From Paratissierella sp033809995 (lineage in GTDB: Bacteria; Bacillota; Clostridia; Tissierellales; Tissierellaceae), in contig JAPXKQ010000010.1 of assembly GCA_033809995.1 (NCBI GenBank), positions 1 through 54,651 on the forward strand: a stretch of 54,651 bases of DNA, given 5' to 3'. Below, one piece after another: positions 34,606-42,262 of this stretch. The notes beneath the pieces are model-generated. The model was not told where the DNA came from and searched no databases. It saw only the letters and a program-made list of their open reading frames with translations. The translations under genes were made by a program, and so were the position numbers. Each line of letters begins with the position of its first letter. The stretch's first letter is position 1.

Positions 34606-35604
34606 TTAACGTAAACTTTCTAAATTCATATTTTCTTCAATTATTTTTATTATATCTTTTTCAATAAAATTCATAAGTTGCTTTATACCATTTCTAATAG
34701 CAAGTGCATCAGAACTACCATGAGCCTTTACAATAGGCTGTTTTGTACCCAATAAAGGTGCTCCTCCATATTCCCTATAGTCCATTTTCTTCTTCATGTT
34801 TTTAAGTTGAGGCTTCAATAAAAAGGCGCCTATTTTAGACTTAGTATTTTCAAAAAATGCGAGCTTTAATAAATCAAATATAGAAATAGCCATTCCTTCT
34901 GTAAGCTTTAATACTACATTGCCGACAAACCCATCGGCTACGATAACGTCAGCTTTACCTACTGGAATATCCCTTCCTTCTATATTCCCAATAAAATTAA
35001 TATTAGAACTTTTTAATAAAGCATATGACTCCTTAGCCAGTTGATTGCCCTTTGATTCTTCTACACCTATATTTACTAGTCCAACCTTGGGATTATTCCT
35101 CCCCATAACATTTTCCATATAAATTGAACCCATAACTCCAAATTGCTTTAAGTACTCTGGTTTACAATCTACATTTGCACCTGCATCAACTAACAATGAA
35201 ATTCCTTTACTTGTCGGATATATTGTAGTTAGAGCTGCTCTCTCTATACCTGCAATACGTTTTACTATAAATAGTCCACCAGCCAATAGGGCACCGGTAC
35301 TGCCAGCTGATATAAATCCCTCACCCTTGCCTTCGGTTAAAGCTTTAAGTCCTACTACCAAAGAACTATCCTTATTTCTCCTAATGGCCAATGCTGGGTC
35401 ATCATCATTGGAAATTACATCATTTGCATTTAGTATTTCAATTTTCCCTTCAGGATATTTATACTTAGATAATTCTTGTTTTAATACATCTTCCTTACCT
35501 ACTAGAATTACATCGATATTAAAATCATTAACAGCATCTACTACACCCTTAACAATTTCAACTGGAGCATTATCTCCTCCCATACCATCAACAATTATTT
35601 TCAT
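34606..35604 (-). CDS. plsX: Phosphate acyltransferase PlsX
   Basis: PlsX converts acyl-ACP and phosphate into acyl-phosphate for PlsY in phospholipid synthesis; it is a peripheral membrane enzyme. The product (332 residues from the ATG at 35604) starts MKIIVDGMGGDNAP, a family hallmark, with GSTGALLAGGLF, LVDAGANVDCKPEYL and ADGFVGNVVLKLTEG. I prefer this ATG to the TTG two codons upstream because AGGGGG then has an 8-base spacing. A promoter and the rpmF terminator separate it from rpmF; it leads acpP-rnc. Confidence 0.95.
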   Translation of the reverse strand: MKIIVDGMGGDNAPVEIVKGVVDAVNDFNIDVILVGKEDVLKQELSKYKYPEGKIEILNANDVISNDDDPALAIRRNKDSSLVVGLKALTEGKGEGFISAGSTGALLAGGLFIVKRIAGIERAALTTIYPTSKGISLLVDAGANVDCKPEYLKQFGVMGSIYMENVMGRNNPKVGLVNIGVEESKGNQLAKESYALLKSSNINFIGNIEGRDIPVGKADVIVADGFVGNVVLKLTEGMAISIFDLLKLAFFENTKSKIGAFLLKPQLKNMKKKMDYREYGGAPLLGTKQPIVKAHGSSDALAIRNGIKQLMNFIEKDIIKIIEENMNLESLR

Positions 35605-35643
35605 TTTCAAGACCCCCTGTTCATGTGTAGGCTACTGATATTT

Positions 35644-35672
35644 AATATATATGACAATTGTTAAAAAATCAA
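35644..35672 (-). promoter_or_regulatory. Promoter of plsX-acpP-rnc
   Basis: TTGATT (35667-35672), 17-base spacer, TATATT (35644-35649) on the minus strand. The 14 bases TTGATTTTTTAACA are identical to those at the ackA promoter. Confidence 0.6.
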
Positions 35673-35692
35673 TAACTTAAATTAAAAATACA

Positions 35693-35727
35693 AAAAACAA
35701 AAAAGATAGTGAGTTTTAATCACTATC
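35693..35727 (-). terminator. Terminator after rpmF
   Basis: Arms GATAGTGA / TCACTATC with a TTAAAAC-type loop, followed by TTTTTTGTTTTTT on the minus strand; a strong intrinsic terminator ending yceD-rpmF. Confidence 0.92.
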
Positions 35728-35734
35728 CTTTTAA

Positions 35735-35914
35735 TTACTCAACTACAATAACTTCTCTGTTTTTATAATAGCCACAGTTTCTACAAATTCTATGAGGTTG
35801 CTTTGGCTCATGACATTGTGGACATTCTACAACAGTAGCCTTATTTAGTCTATATGAAGAGGCACGTCTTTTATCTCTTCTAGTCTTTGAAGTTTTACGT
35901 TTTGGTACTGCCAT
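35735..35914 (-). CDS. rpmF: 50S ribosomal protein L32
   Basis: The ATG at 35914 follows GGAGGTG and gives 59 residues starting MAVPKRKTSKTRRDKRR, the L32 hallmark. Four cysteines (ECPQC and CRNCG) form a zinc knuckle. The frame extends upstream but without a ribosome site. It is cotranscribed with the DUF177 protein upstream, the conserved yceD-rpmF pair, and is closed by a strong terminator. Confidence 0.97.
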   Translation of the reverse strand: MAVPKRKTSKTRRDKRRASSYRLNKATVVECPQCHEPKQPHRICRNCGYYKNREVIVVE

Positions 35915-35927
35915 TAAAAACACCTCC

Positions 35928-36446
35928 TTAATTCTTAAAAAAATCTTTTAGCTTTTCCAATCTTGGATCTATTTCCTCATGTGTACAATCACAAGATTCG
36001 GTGTTTAAATTTGCCCCGCATTTAGGGCACAATCCCTTACAATCTTTATCACAAAGGGATTTCATAGGGAAGGAACTAATAACTTGACTATAAATATGAT
36101 CCTCAAGGTCTAAAAGACCATTATCATGATAAATTATTTCATCTAATTCTTCGTCTTCATCATTATATTTCCCGTTGTAGTCTTCAAGTTTTGCTTCTAA
36201 TGAAGTCTTAATTTCCTTAGTAGTTGGTTGGAGACATCTATCACATTTACTCTCATATTTATAAAAAATATTTAGATGAATAAGACGTTCAACATTAACC
36301 TTGAAAATTTTTCCTTTAAATTTAATGGGTCCAATAATATTGAACTCACTACCTAAGTTACTACCTATGTCTTTATTTTCAAGCTCTCCTTCGATGTTTA
36401 AAACAATTTCATCCCCATTTAGAAAACTTGATACATCAAAAATCAT
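35928..36446 (-). CDS. yceD: DUF177/YceD family protein
   Basis: YceD-family proteins are encoded next to rpmF in most bacteria, and plant relatives act in 23S rRNA accumulation, so a ribosome-linked role is likely. The 172-residue protein has CDRC in the middle and CDKDCKGLCPKCG plus CDC near the C-terminus, a probable metal-binding set. GAGGTG precedes the ATG. It is driven by a perfect consensus promoter in the gap before ackA and followed by rpmF after 13 bases. Confidence 0.9.
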   Translation of the reverse strand: MIFDVSSFLNGDEIVLNIEGELENKDIGSNLGSEFNIIGPIKFKGKIFKVNVERLIHLNIFYKYESKCDRCLQPTTKEIKTSLEAKLEDYNGKYNDEDEELDEIIYHDNGLLDLEDHIYSQVISSFPMKSLCDKDCKGLCPKCGANLNTESCDCTHEEIDPRLEKLKDFFKN

Positions 36447-36475
36447 TTATTTCACCTCATAAACTAACAAACATT

Positions 36476-36504
36476 ATTATATAAAGGAGGTTCGGTTTTG
36501 TCAA
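36476..36504 (-). promoter_or_regulatory. Consensus sigma-A promoter of yceD-rpmF
   Basis: TTGACA (36499-36504), 17-base spacer, TATAAT (36476-36481): both hexamers match consensus. The -35 box lies 4 bases after the ackA stop codon. Confidence 0.93.
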
Positions 36505-36507
36505 GAA

Positions 36508-37707
36508 TTATCTATTGCTAACTATATTTAATGTATCCCTTGCAATCATTAATTCTTCATTTGTAGGTATAACTAGAATAGTAGGACCAACGATATTTCT
36601 TGTAAGTAGTGCCTCTTTTCCTCTAACATCGTTTAAAGCAGGGTCTATTCTCAAGCCTAAGCACTCTAATCCTTCACATACTTTTTCACGCACATAAGGT
36701 GAATTTTCACCAATACCAGCAGTAAATATCAACACATCTATAGCACACATTTGTGCAGCATAAGCTGCTATATATTTTGTAACTCTATTGCAGAATATAT
36801 CTAAGGCTAATTTTGCTCTTTCGTTTCCAGCTTCTGCAGCTTCTTCTAAATCTCTAAAATCGCTACTAATTCCGGATATTCCCAAAACTCCAGATTTTTT
36901 ATTTAACATATCATTTACTTCTGTGAAGGTTTTACCTTCCTTATCCATAATAAATGGAATGATAGCTGGGTCAATATCTCCTGATCTAGTTCCCATTGCT
37001 AAACCTTCTAGTGGAGTAAAGCCCATTGATGTATCAATTGATTTTCCACCTTGAATAGCAGCAACACTTGATCCATTTCCTAAGTGGCATGTTACAATAT
37101 TTAAATCTTTAATATCTCTACCTAGGATTTCAGCAGCTCTTAGAGATACATACTTGTGTGATGTTCCGTGGAAGCCATATCTTCTAATTTTATATTTCTC
37201 ATAATACTCATATGGTATTGGATAAATATAGTTTTCAGCCGGTATAGTTTGATGGAAGGCAGTATCAAAAACTCCTACCATTGGTGTATTAGGCATTAAC
37301 TCTTGACATGCTTCAATTCCCATAATATTTGGTGGGTTGTGCAATGGAGCTAACTCTATACTTCTTCTTAAAGCTTCCATTACTGCATCTGTGATCAATG
37401 CAGAGTCAGCAAAGTCTTCTCCTCCATGTACAACTCTATGTCCTACTGCACCTATTTCATCCATTGATGAAATTGCACCATAGTCTTTATCGACTATTGC
37501 ATTAAGTACTAATTCTAATGCTCTTTTGTGGTCTTTCATAGGCTCTTCAATGATAACTCTTTCCTTACCAGTAGTATCGTGTTTAATCTTTGAGCCTTCT
37601 ATTCCAATTCTCTCAACCAAACCTTTTGCAAGAACTGTTTCTTCACTCATATCTATTAATTGATATTTCAATGAAGAACTACCACAGTTTATTACTAATA
37701 TGTTCAT
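36508..37707 (-). CDS. ackA: Acetate kinase
   Basis: Acetate kinase makes ATP and acetate from acetyl-phosphate, the last step of acetogenic fermentation. The protein (399 residues from the ATG at 37707, 7 bases after GGAGG) has NILVINCGSSSLKYQ, VFDTAFHQTIP, GFHGTSHKYV and FTAGIGENSPYVR. Two more ATG codons lie directly upstream. No pta gene is adjacent. It faces tmcAL, which consumes acetate, across a repeat element. A promoter lies 39-67 bases upstream of the start. Confidence 0.97.
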   Translation of the reverse strand: MNILVINCGSSSLKYQLIDMSEETVLAKGLVERIGIEGSKIKHDTTGKERVIIEEPMKDHKRALELVLNAIVDKDYGAISSMDEIGAVGHRVVHGGEDFADSALITDAVMEALRRSIELAPLHNPPNIMGIEACQELMPNTPMVGVFDTAFHQTIPAENYIYPIPYEYYEKYKIRRYGFHGTSHKYVSLRAAEILGRDIKDLNIVTCHLGNGSSVAAIQGGKSIDTSMGFTPLEGLAMGTRSGDIDPAIIPFIMDKEGKTFTEVNDMLNKKSGVLGISGISSDFRDLEEAAEAGNERAKLALDIFCNRVTKYIAAYAAQMCAIDVLIFTAGIGENSPYVREKVCEGLECLGLRIDPALNDVRGKEALLTRNIVGPTILVIPTNEELMIARDTLNIVSNR

Positions 37708-37745
37708 CATCATTCCTCCTGTATCTTTATCTTTAACTATAACTT

Positions 37746-37774
37746 ATAGTATAATATTTATGTTAAAAAATCAA
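37746..37774 (-). promoter_or_regulatory. Promoter of ackA
   Basis: TTGATT (37769-37774), 17-base spacer, TACTAT (37746-37751) on the minus strand. Its -35 region (TTGATTTTTTAACA) is identical to that of plsX. Confidence 0.55.
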
Positions 37775-37794
37775 CAGATTATATTATATAATTA

Positions 37795-37976
37795 AATTCA
37801 CAGTTCACAATTCACAGTTTACAATTGAAAACCCTAATTCACTGCTTAGTCATCCTGAGTTCATCCCTTAAGTACTGCCCGCGAAGGATCTCCTCTTTTA
37901 AAACTGGAGATCTCTCCACTACGGTCGAGATGACACCTACGGTTTTAAGTGATTGACTATTCACTATTCACTGTTT
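37795..37976. repeat. Composite intergenic repeat, copy R2
   Basis: Order on plus: heptamer block (CACAGTTCACAATTCACAG, 37798-37835), hairpin module with outer words TCATCCTGAG and GTCGAGATGACACC (37849-37936) and inner arms GGATCTCC / GGAGATC, then a block of TTCACTATTCACTG-type words (37957-37976). It fills the divergent ackA-tmcAL gap. Confidence 0.85.
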
Positions 37977-38016
37977 TTAGTGTTATAATACTAGTATCTT
38001 ACTTTTGGAGGAAATT

Positions 38017-39261
38017 ATGAAAGTTGTAGGTTTTATCACTGAATATAATCCTTTTCATTATGGGCATAAATTTCATCTTGAGGAATCTAAAAAGATTACT
38101 AAATCAACCCATAGTATAGCAATAATGAGTAGCTCTTTTGTACAAAGAGGTGAACCTTCATTAATTGATAAATGGACAAAAGCAAAAATAGCAGTTGAAA
38201 ATGGAGTTGATTTAATAATCGAACTTCCCTTTATTTATTCAATTCAAAGTGCGGAGTTGTTTGCCTATGGTGGAGTTAATATACTTAATTCTTTAGGAAT
38301 TGTTGACTTCTTAGGATTTGGTAGTGAATTAGGTGAAATGGAACCATTAGAAAAAATAGCTTCTGTTTTAAATAAAGAACCAGACTTTTATAAGGAGAAT
38401 TTGAAAAAATATATAACTCAAGGCCAATCTTTTTCAGAAGCTAGAAGTTTAGCATTGAAAGATTATTTTAAACATGATAATGATAGCAAGTCTTATGGTG
38501 ACATACTAAAACAATCTAACAATATCCTTGGTATTGAATATATTAAAGCCTTGCAAAAATTAAATTCTTCTATAAAACCTATTGCAATTAAAAGACAAGG
38601 TAATGATTATAAAGATGAAACTATTACTACTCCTATTGCCTCCGCAACTGGTATAAGAAAAAAAATTCAAAATGATGGATTAGAATCAATAAAAGAATAT
38701 ATTCCATTTGAAACCTATATTGAATTAAAAGATTTCTATAATAAATATAAAAGCTTTAATTATTTAGAAAATTATAATGAAATATTTCAATATCTATTAA
38801 GAATTTCAACCAAAGAAGAATTAATGCAAATTATGGATATGGAAAATGGACTTGAAAATAGAATATTGGATAAAGGTCAAAGATCAAATGATATAAATGA
38901 AATAATCAATAATGTACAAACGAGAAGATACCCTAAGACAAGAATTCAAAGAATCTTTATACAGCTTTTAAATAGGCTATATGGAGATACAATCAAAGAT
39001 ATCTATAGTAAATCTCCATCGTATGTTAGAGTTCTAGGAAGCAACAATAAGGGATTGGAATTGTTAAATAGAATCAAGGAAACTTCCCATATCCCAATAA
39101 TAACAAAGTTTGCAGATTCTAAATATATTGAAGACGAAAGTATCAAAAAAATGTTAAGATTCGAGGAAAATTCGACTAATTTATTTTTTCTAGGGTTACA
39201 TTTAGAAAAACCCTTAGTTAATATGGATTATTTAACATCTCCTTATATAAAGGTAAAATAA
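38017..39261 (+). CDS. tmcAL: tRNA(Met) cytidine acetate ligase TmcAL (YlbM family)
   Basis: TmcAL activates acetate with ATP to acetyl-AMP and acetylates C34 of elongator tRNA-Met. The ATG at 38017 follows GGAGG and gives 414 residues beginning MKVVGFITEYNPFHYGHKFH, with the nucleotidyl-transferase HxGH motif. The conserved SSSFVQRGEPS and SATGIRKKI motifs are present. Length is typical of the family (about 400). It is the first gene on the plus strand here and is separated from ylbJ by a terminator hairpin. Confidence 0.93.
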   Translation: MKVVGFITEYNPFHYGHKFHLEESKKITKSTHSIAIMSSSFVQRGEPSLIDKWTKAKIAVENGVDLIIELPFIYSIQSAELFAYGGVNILNSLGIVDFLGFGSELGEMEPLEKIASVLNKEPDFYKENLKKYITQGQSFSEARSLALKDYFKHDNDSKSYGDILKQSNNILGIEYIKALQKLNSSIKPIAIKRQGNDYKDETITTPIASATGIRKKIQNDGLESIKEYIPFETYIELKDFYNKYKSFNYLENYNEIFQYLLRISTKEELMQIMDMENGLENRILDKGQRSNDINEIINNVQTRRYPKTRIQRIFIQLLNRLYGDTIKDIYSKSPSYVRVLGSNNKGLELLNRIKETSHIPIITKFADSKYIEDESIKKMLRFEENSTNLFFLGLHLEKPLVNMDYLTSPYIKVK

Positions 39262-39265
39262 TATT

Positions 39266-39312
39266 ATCCCTCCTTACATATATATAAATTATACAGGAGG
39301 AGGGATTTTTTT
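39266..39312 (+). terminator. Terminator of tmcAL whose 3' arm contains the ylbJ ribosome site
   Basis: Nine-base perfect arms ATCCCTCCT (39266-39274) and AGGAGGGAT (39298-39306), loop of about 23 A/T bases, then TTTTTTT. The 3' arm includes GGAGG, which would serve the TTG of ylbJ at 39311, so folding should both stop transcription and hide the start site. Confidence 0.8.
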
Positions 39313-40471
39313 GAAAAAAGAGAAATCATTTAAGTTAAAATATATATTTATAAGCCTATTATTTTTAATGATGATTCAAATTTTTAGATATCCTGGAATG
39401 AGTATAATGAGTGCAAAAGAAGGATTAAATATATGGGTTAATCTCTTATTACCTTCTCTTTTGCCTTTTCTTATAATATCCAATTTGCTTATTTCCCTTG
39501 GATTTATAGATATCTTTGGAAGGCTCTTAGAACCCTTGATGAAACCCTTGTTTAACGTCCCTGGTATCGGTATTTTCCCATTTTCCATAAGTATGATGTC
39601 TGGATACCCGGTCGGAGCTAAACTCACCTCAAATTTAAGACAAAATAAGCTTATTACAAAAATTGAAGCTGATAGGCTTATAAGCTTTTCTTCCACATCT
39701 GGACCCTTATTCTTATTGGGAACTGTTCTAATTGGAATGTTAAATTATCCAGAACTAAGTCCATTAATTTTGATACCTCATTATCTAGGTGCTCTTACAA
39801 TTGGAATCATTTTCAGATTTTACAGAAAAGATGATAGATCAAATAGTGAGAAGAAGTTGCTTAGTCCTCTAAAGAAGGATAATTCCATAGGGTCTATAAT
39901 ATCCACGTGTATAAAGGATAGTATGGATTCAATGCTTATGATAGGTGGATTTGTAATTATTTATAGCGTTATAATCGATGTTTTACTTGAATCATATTTT
40001 TTCATCTCATTGTTGAGGGTTATATCTAAAATTTCATTTATTGATATAGAAGTACTTAAGGGAATTACTGCAGGAATAATAGAACTAACAAACGGGTGTA
40101 ATATAATTTCTAGTTTAAATATAAAATTAATCAATAAAATACTTATATTAAACTTTCTAATAGGATGGGGCGGCCTTTCTATCCATAGTCAGGCATTAAG
40201 CTTTATAAGTAATACAGATATAAGTTCAAAAATATATCTTGTATCAAAATTTTTTCATGGTATTTTAGCTAGTGTTTATACTTATTTACTTTATCTAATT
40301 AAATATAAAGGCGTATTATCTACAACTTTTAATACTTCTCCTTTTACCATACCAACTGACTTTAATCATTGGCTCTCATTGTTAATCAACTCAACTAAGA
40401 TTACTATTACATTATTGATATTTATTTTTATATTATCTATGCTAATTAATCAATTAAGGATCAAGAATTAA
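39311..40471 (+). CDS. ylbJ: Sporulation integral membrane protein YlbJ (SpoVV family)
   Basis: In Bacillus subtilis this protein (SpoVV) transports dipicolinic acid into the forespore. The 386-residue protein has about nine membrane helices and two nucleoside-recognition-type gate domains: NLLLPSLLPFLIISNLLISL with SMMSGYPVGAKL, and later GIIELTNGCNIISSL with LIGWGGLSIHSQALS. The start is a TTG after GGAGGAGGG, which lies in a hairpin. The gene indicates a sporulating organism and would be expected in the mother cell late in sporulation. It is separated from tmcAL by 49 bases. Confidence 0.9.
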   Translation: MKKEKSFKLKYIFISLLFLMMIQIFRYPGMSIMSAKEGLNIWVNLLLPSLLPFLIISNLLISLGFIDIFGRLLEPLMKPLFNVPGIGIFPFSISMMSGYPVGAKLTSNLRQNKLITKIEADRLISFSSTSGPLFLLGTVLIGMLNYPELSPLILIPHYLGALTIGIIFRFYRKDDRSNSEKKLLSPLKKDNSIGSIISTCIKDSMDSMLMIGGFVIIYSVIIDVLLESYFFISLLRVISKISFIDIEVLKGITAGIIELTNGCNIISSLNIKLINKILILNFLIGWGGLSIHSQALSFISNTDISSKIYLVSKFFHGILASVYTYLLYLIKYKGVLSTTFNTSPFTIPTDFNHWLSLLINSTKITITLLIFIFILSMLINQLRIKN

Positions 40472-40493
40472 AAGGGACAATGAAAAGGTATGC

Positions 40494-40675
40494 TGTCATT
40501 CTGAGTGCAACGAAAAAATCCCTATTTTTCAGATAATCATAGTTCTATGGGATTCTTCACTACGTTCAGAATGACACAAGCAGTACTTTAAGGTCTTAAA
40601 AGAGGAAATCCCTCGATTTCGGAATGATACCTTTGGTGTTTTGTTGTTCACTATTCACTATTAACTATTCACTAA
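40494..40675. repeat. Composite intergenic repeat, copy R3 (complete hairpin module)
   Basis: The hairpin module is complete here: TGTCATTCTGA (40494-40504) and TCAGAATGACA (40566-40576) are perfect 11-base inverted repeats around inner arms. A degenerate second half (GAGGAAATCCCTCG..., about 40604-40630) and TTCACTATTCACTATTAACT words (40648-40674) follow. It lies between convergent ylbJ and the coiled-coil gene. Confidence 0.85.
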
Positions 40676-40685
40676 AATAGCGGAA

Positions 40686-41132
40686 TTAATCCATACCCCT
40701 AAGTTCTTTTCTATTATCATTAAGTAATTTTATAACTTCTTTTAAATTTTCTTGTGTTTCTAATAATAAGTTATCAGCATATTCCATTGCTCCAATTCTA
40801 ATCTCTTTAGCGTTGCTTTTAGCTCTAGCTATGATTTCTTCCGCCCTAGCATTTGCCTTTTTGATTATTTCTTGTTGGTCAACTAGTTCTTCTAATTTAT
40901 ATTCAGCTTCATTTAGCAAAGTATCTGCATCTTTTTGAGCCTCAGCTAGAATTCTTTGTCTTTCATCTTTTATCCATGCAGCTTGTTTAATCTCATCTGG
41001 TAATTTTATTCTAATTTCTTTTATGATTTCTAAAAGTTCTTCTTTATCCACCATAACCCTGTTTGTGAAAAGAACGCTTGTCCCAGCCTCAACTATATCT
41101 TCAATTTCGTCAATTAGATTTAAAAGATCCAT
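40686..41132 (-). CDS. Coiled-coil protein next to coaD (ATP synthase b-subunit/DivIVA-like)
   Basis: The 148-residue protein is helical and charged throughout, without signal or membrane segment. Residues about 55-135 form a strong coiled coil (for example QRILAEAQKDADTLLNEAEY), the kind of sequence often labelled ATPase or DivIVA-like. Its ATG overlaps the coaD stop by one base, so it is translationally coupled to coaD. In Clostridia a gene of this type commonly follows coaD. Function unknown; a structural or division-related role is possible. Confidence 0.78.
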   Translation of the reverse strand: MDLLNLIDEIEDIVEAGTSVLFTNRVMVDKEELLEIIKEIRIKLPDEIKQAAWIKDERQRILAEAQKDADTLLNEAEYKLEELVDQQEIIKKANARAEEIIARAKSNAKEIRIGAMEYADNLLLETQENLKEVIKLLNDNRKELRGMD

Positions 41133-41614
41133 TACAGTTCCCCCTTTAATTTATTTACTAACTTCTCTTCAACAACCTTGGGTACAAAACAAGATATGTT
41201 CCCTTCAAGCATTGCAATTTCCTTTACAATACTTGAGCTTAAAAATGAATATTTACTACTAGAAACCATAAAATATGTTTCTAATTCTGGATATAACTTT
41301 CTATTGACCAATGCCATTTGCATTTCGTATTCGAAATCAGATACTGCCCTTAGACCTCTAACGATATTATGGCAACCTTTTTCTTTTGCAAATTCTGTCA
41401 GTAGTCCAGAGAAAGAGCTGACTTCTACATTTGGAAACTTTTTAGTAACATCTTTAATTAATTCAACGCGCTCATCAGTTGTAAATATCCCTTTTTTCGA
41501 AGAATTATTCAACACACCTACGATTACTTTTTCAAATTTTGATGAACATCTTTCTATAATATCTAAATGACCATATGTAATAGGGTCAAAACTACCTGGA
41601 TAAATTACATTCAT
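41132..41614 (-). CDS. coaD: Phosphopantetheine adenylyltransferase
   Basis: CoaD makes dephospho-CoA from 4'-phosphopantetheine and ATP, the penultimate step of CoA synthesis. The 160-residue protein starts MNVIYPGSFDPITYGHLDII with the HxGH-like nucleotidyl-transferase motif (T-Y-G-H) and has NIVRGLRAVSDFEYEMQMA and the SSSIVKEIA motif. It is 2 bases downstream of rsmD, the normal order. The next gene overlaps its stop codon. Confidence 0.97.
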   Translation of the reverse strand: MNVIYPGSFDPITYGHLDIIERCSSKFEKVIVGVLNNSSKKGIFTTDERVELIKDVTKKFPNVEVSSFSGLLTEFAKEKGCHNIVRGLRAVSDFEYEMQMALVNRKLYPELETYFMVSSSKYSFLSSSIVKEIAMLEGNISCFVPKVVEEKLVNKLKGEL

Positions 41615-41616
41615 AT

Positions 41617-42177
41617 CTACACCTCATGTTTTTTATAAAATGATATTGATTTGCTTCCATAATTTCTAAAATCATATTTATTAAGATTGTTAATATTTTC
41701 TTCTAGGTTTAATTCTTTTTCATGCTCAATTAATAAGATCCCATTGCTTTGAAGTAAATCATATTTATCAATAGAACTAACAACCTTATACAATAACTCA
41801 GTATGCCTAAAAGGTGGATCAAGATATATATAATCAAATTTTAGATTATCTCGTGAAAACTTGTCAAGTGCTCTATATGCATCTATTTTCAATACAATGG
41901 CCTTTTCTTCTAATTTTGTATGATTTATATTTTCCTTTATAACCTCAATGCTCTTTTGTGATGCATCTACAAAATATGCTTTTTTAGCCCCCCTGCTTAA
42001 AAATTCAATACCTATAGAACCAGAACCAGCGAATAAATCCAGTACTATAGATTCAATTTTCAAAGGTCTAATAATGTTAAATATAGATTCCTTAATTTTA
42101 TCTTCAGTTGGTCTTACATCCATGCCCTTTGGCGCCTTTAGTCTATGTCCTTTTTTATCTCCTGATATAACCCTCAA
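41617..42177 (-). CDS. rsmD: 16S rRNA m2G966 methyltransferase RsmD
   Basis: RsmD methylates G966 of 16S rRNA with S-adenosylmethionine. The 186-residue protein starts MRVISGDKKGHRLKAPKG, then VRPTEDKIKESIFNII; it has the SAM-binding LDLFAGSGSIGIEFLSRGAK and the catalytic YLDPPF (family D-P-P-Y/F). The adjacent coaD is the standard partner in bacteria. It lies 73 bases after recG, in a gap containing a trace of the heptamer repeat. Confidence 0.94.
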   Translation of the reverse strand: MRVISGDKKGHRLKAPKGMDVRPTEDKIKESIFNIIRPLKIESIVLDLFAGSGSIGIEFLSRGAKKAYFVDASQKSIEVIKENINHTKLEEKAIVLKIDAYRALDKFSRDNLKFDYIYLDPPFRHTELLYKVVSSIDKYDLLQSNGILLIEHEKELNLEENINNLNKYDFRNYGSKSISFYKKHEV

Positions 42178-42247
42178 TTTACCTATCCTTCCTTATTTTA
42201 AAAACATTTTATCATATTTTACAATTTAATTAAATGTATTATTTACA

Positions 42248-42262
42248 AATTCACAGTTCACT
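42248..42262 (-). repeat. Heptamer-repeat trace at the recG end
   Basis: The minus strand reads AGTGAACTGTGAATT, two GTGAAYT heptamers of the intergenic family. The TGA inside it is the recG stop codon, so the last residues (NSEL) come from the repeat. Confidence 0.75.
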
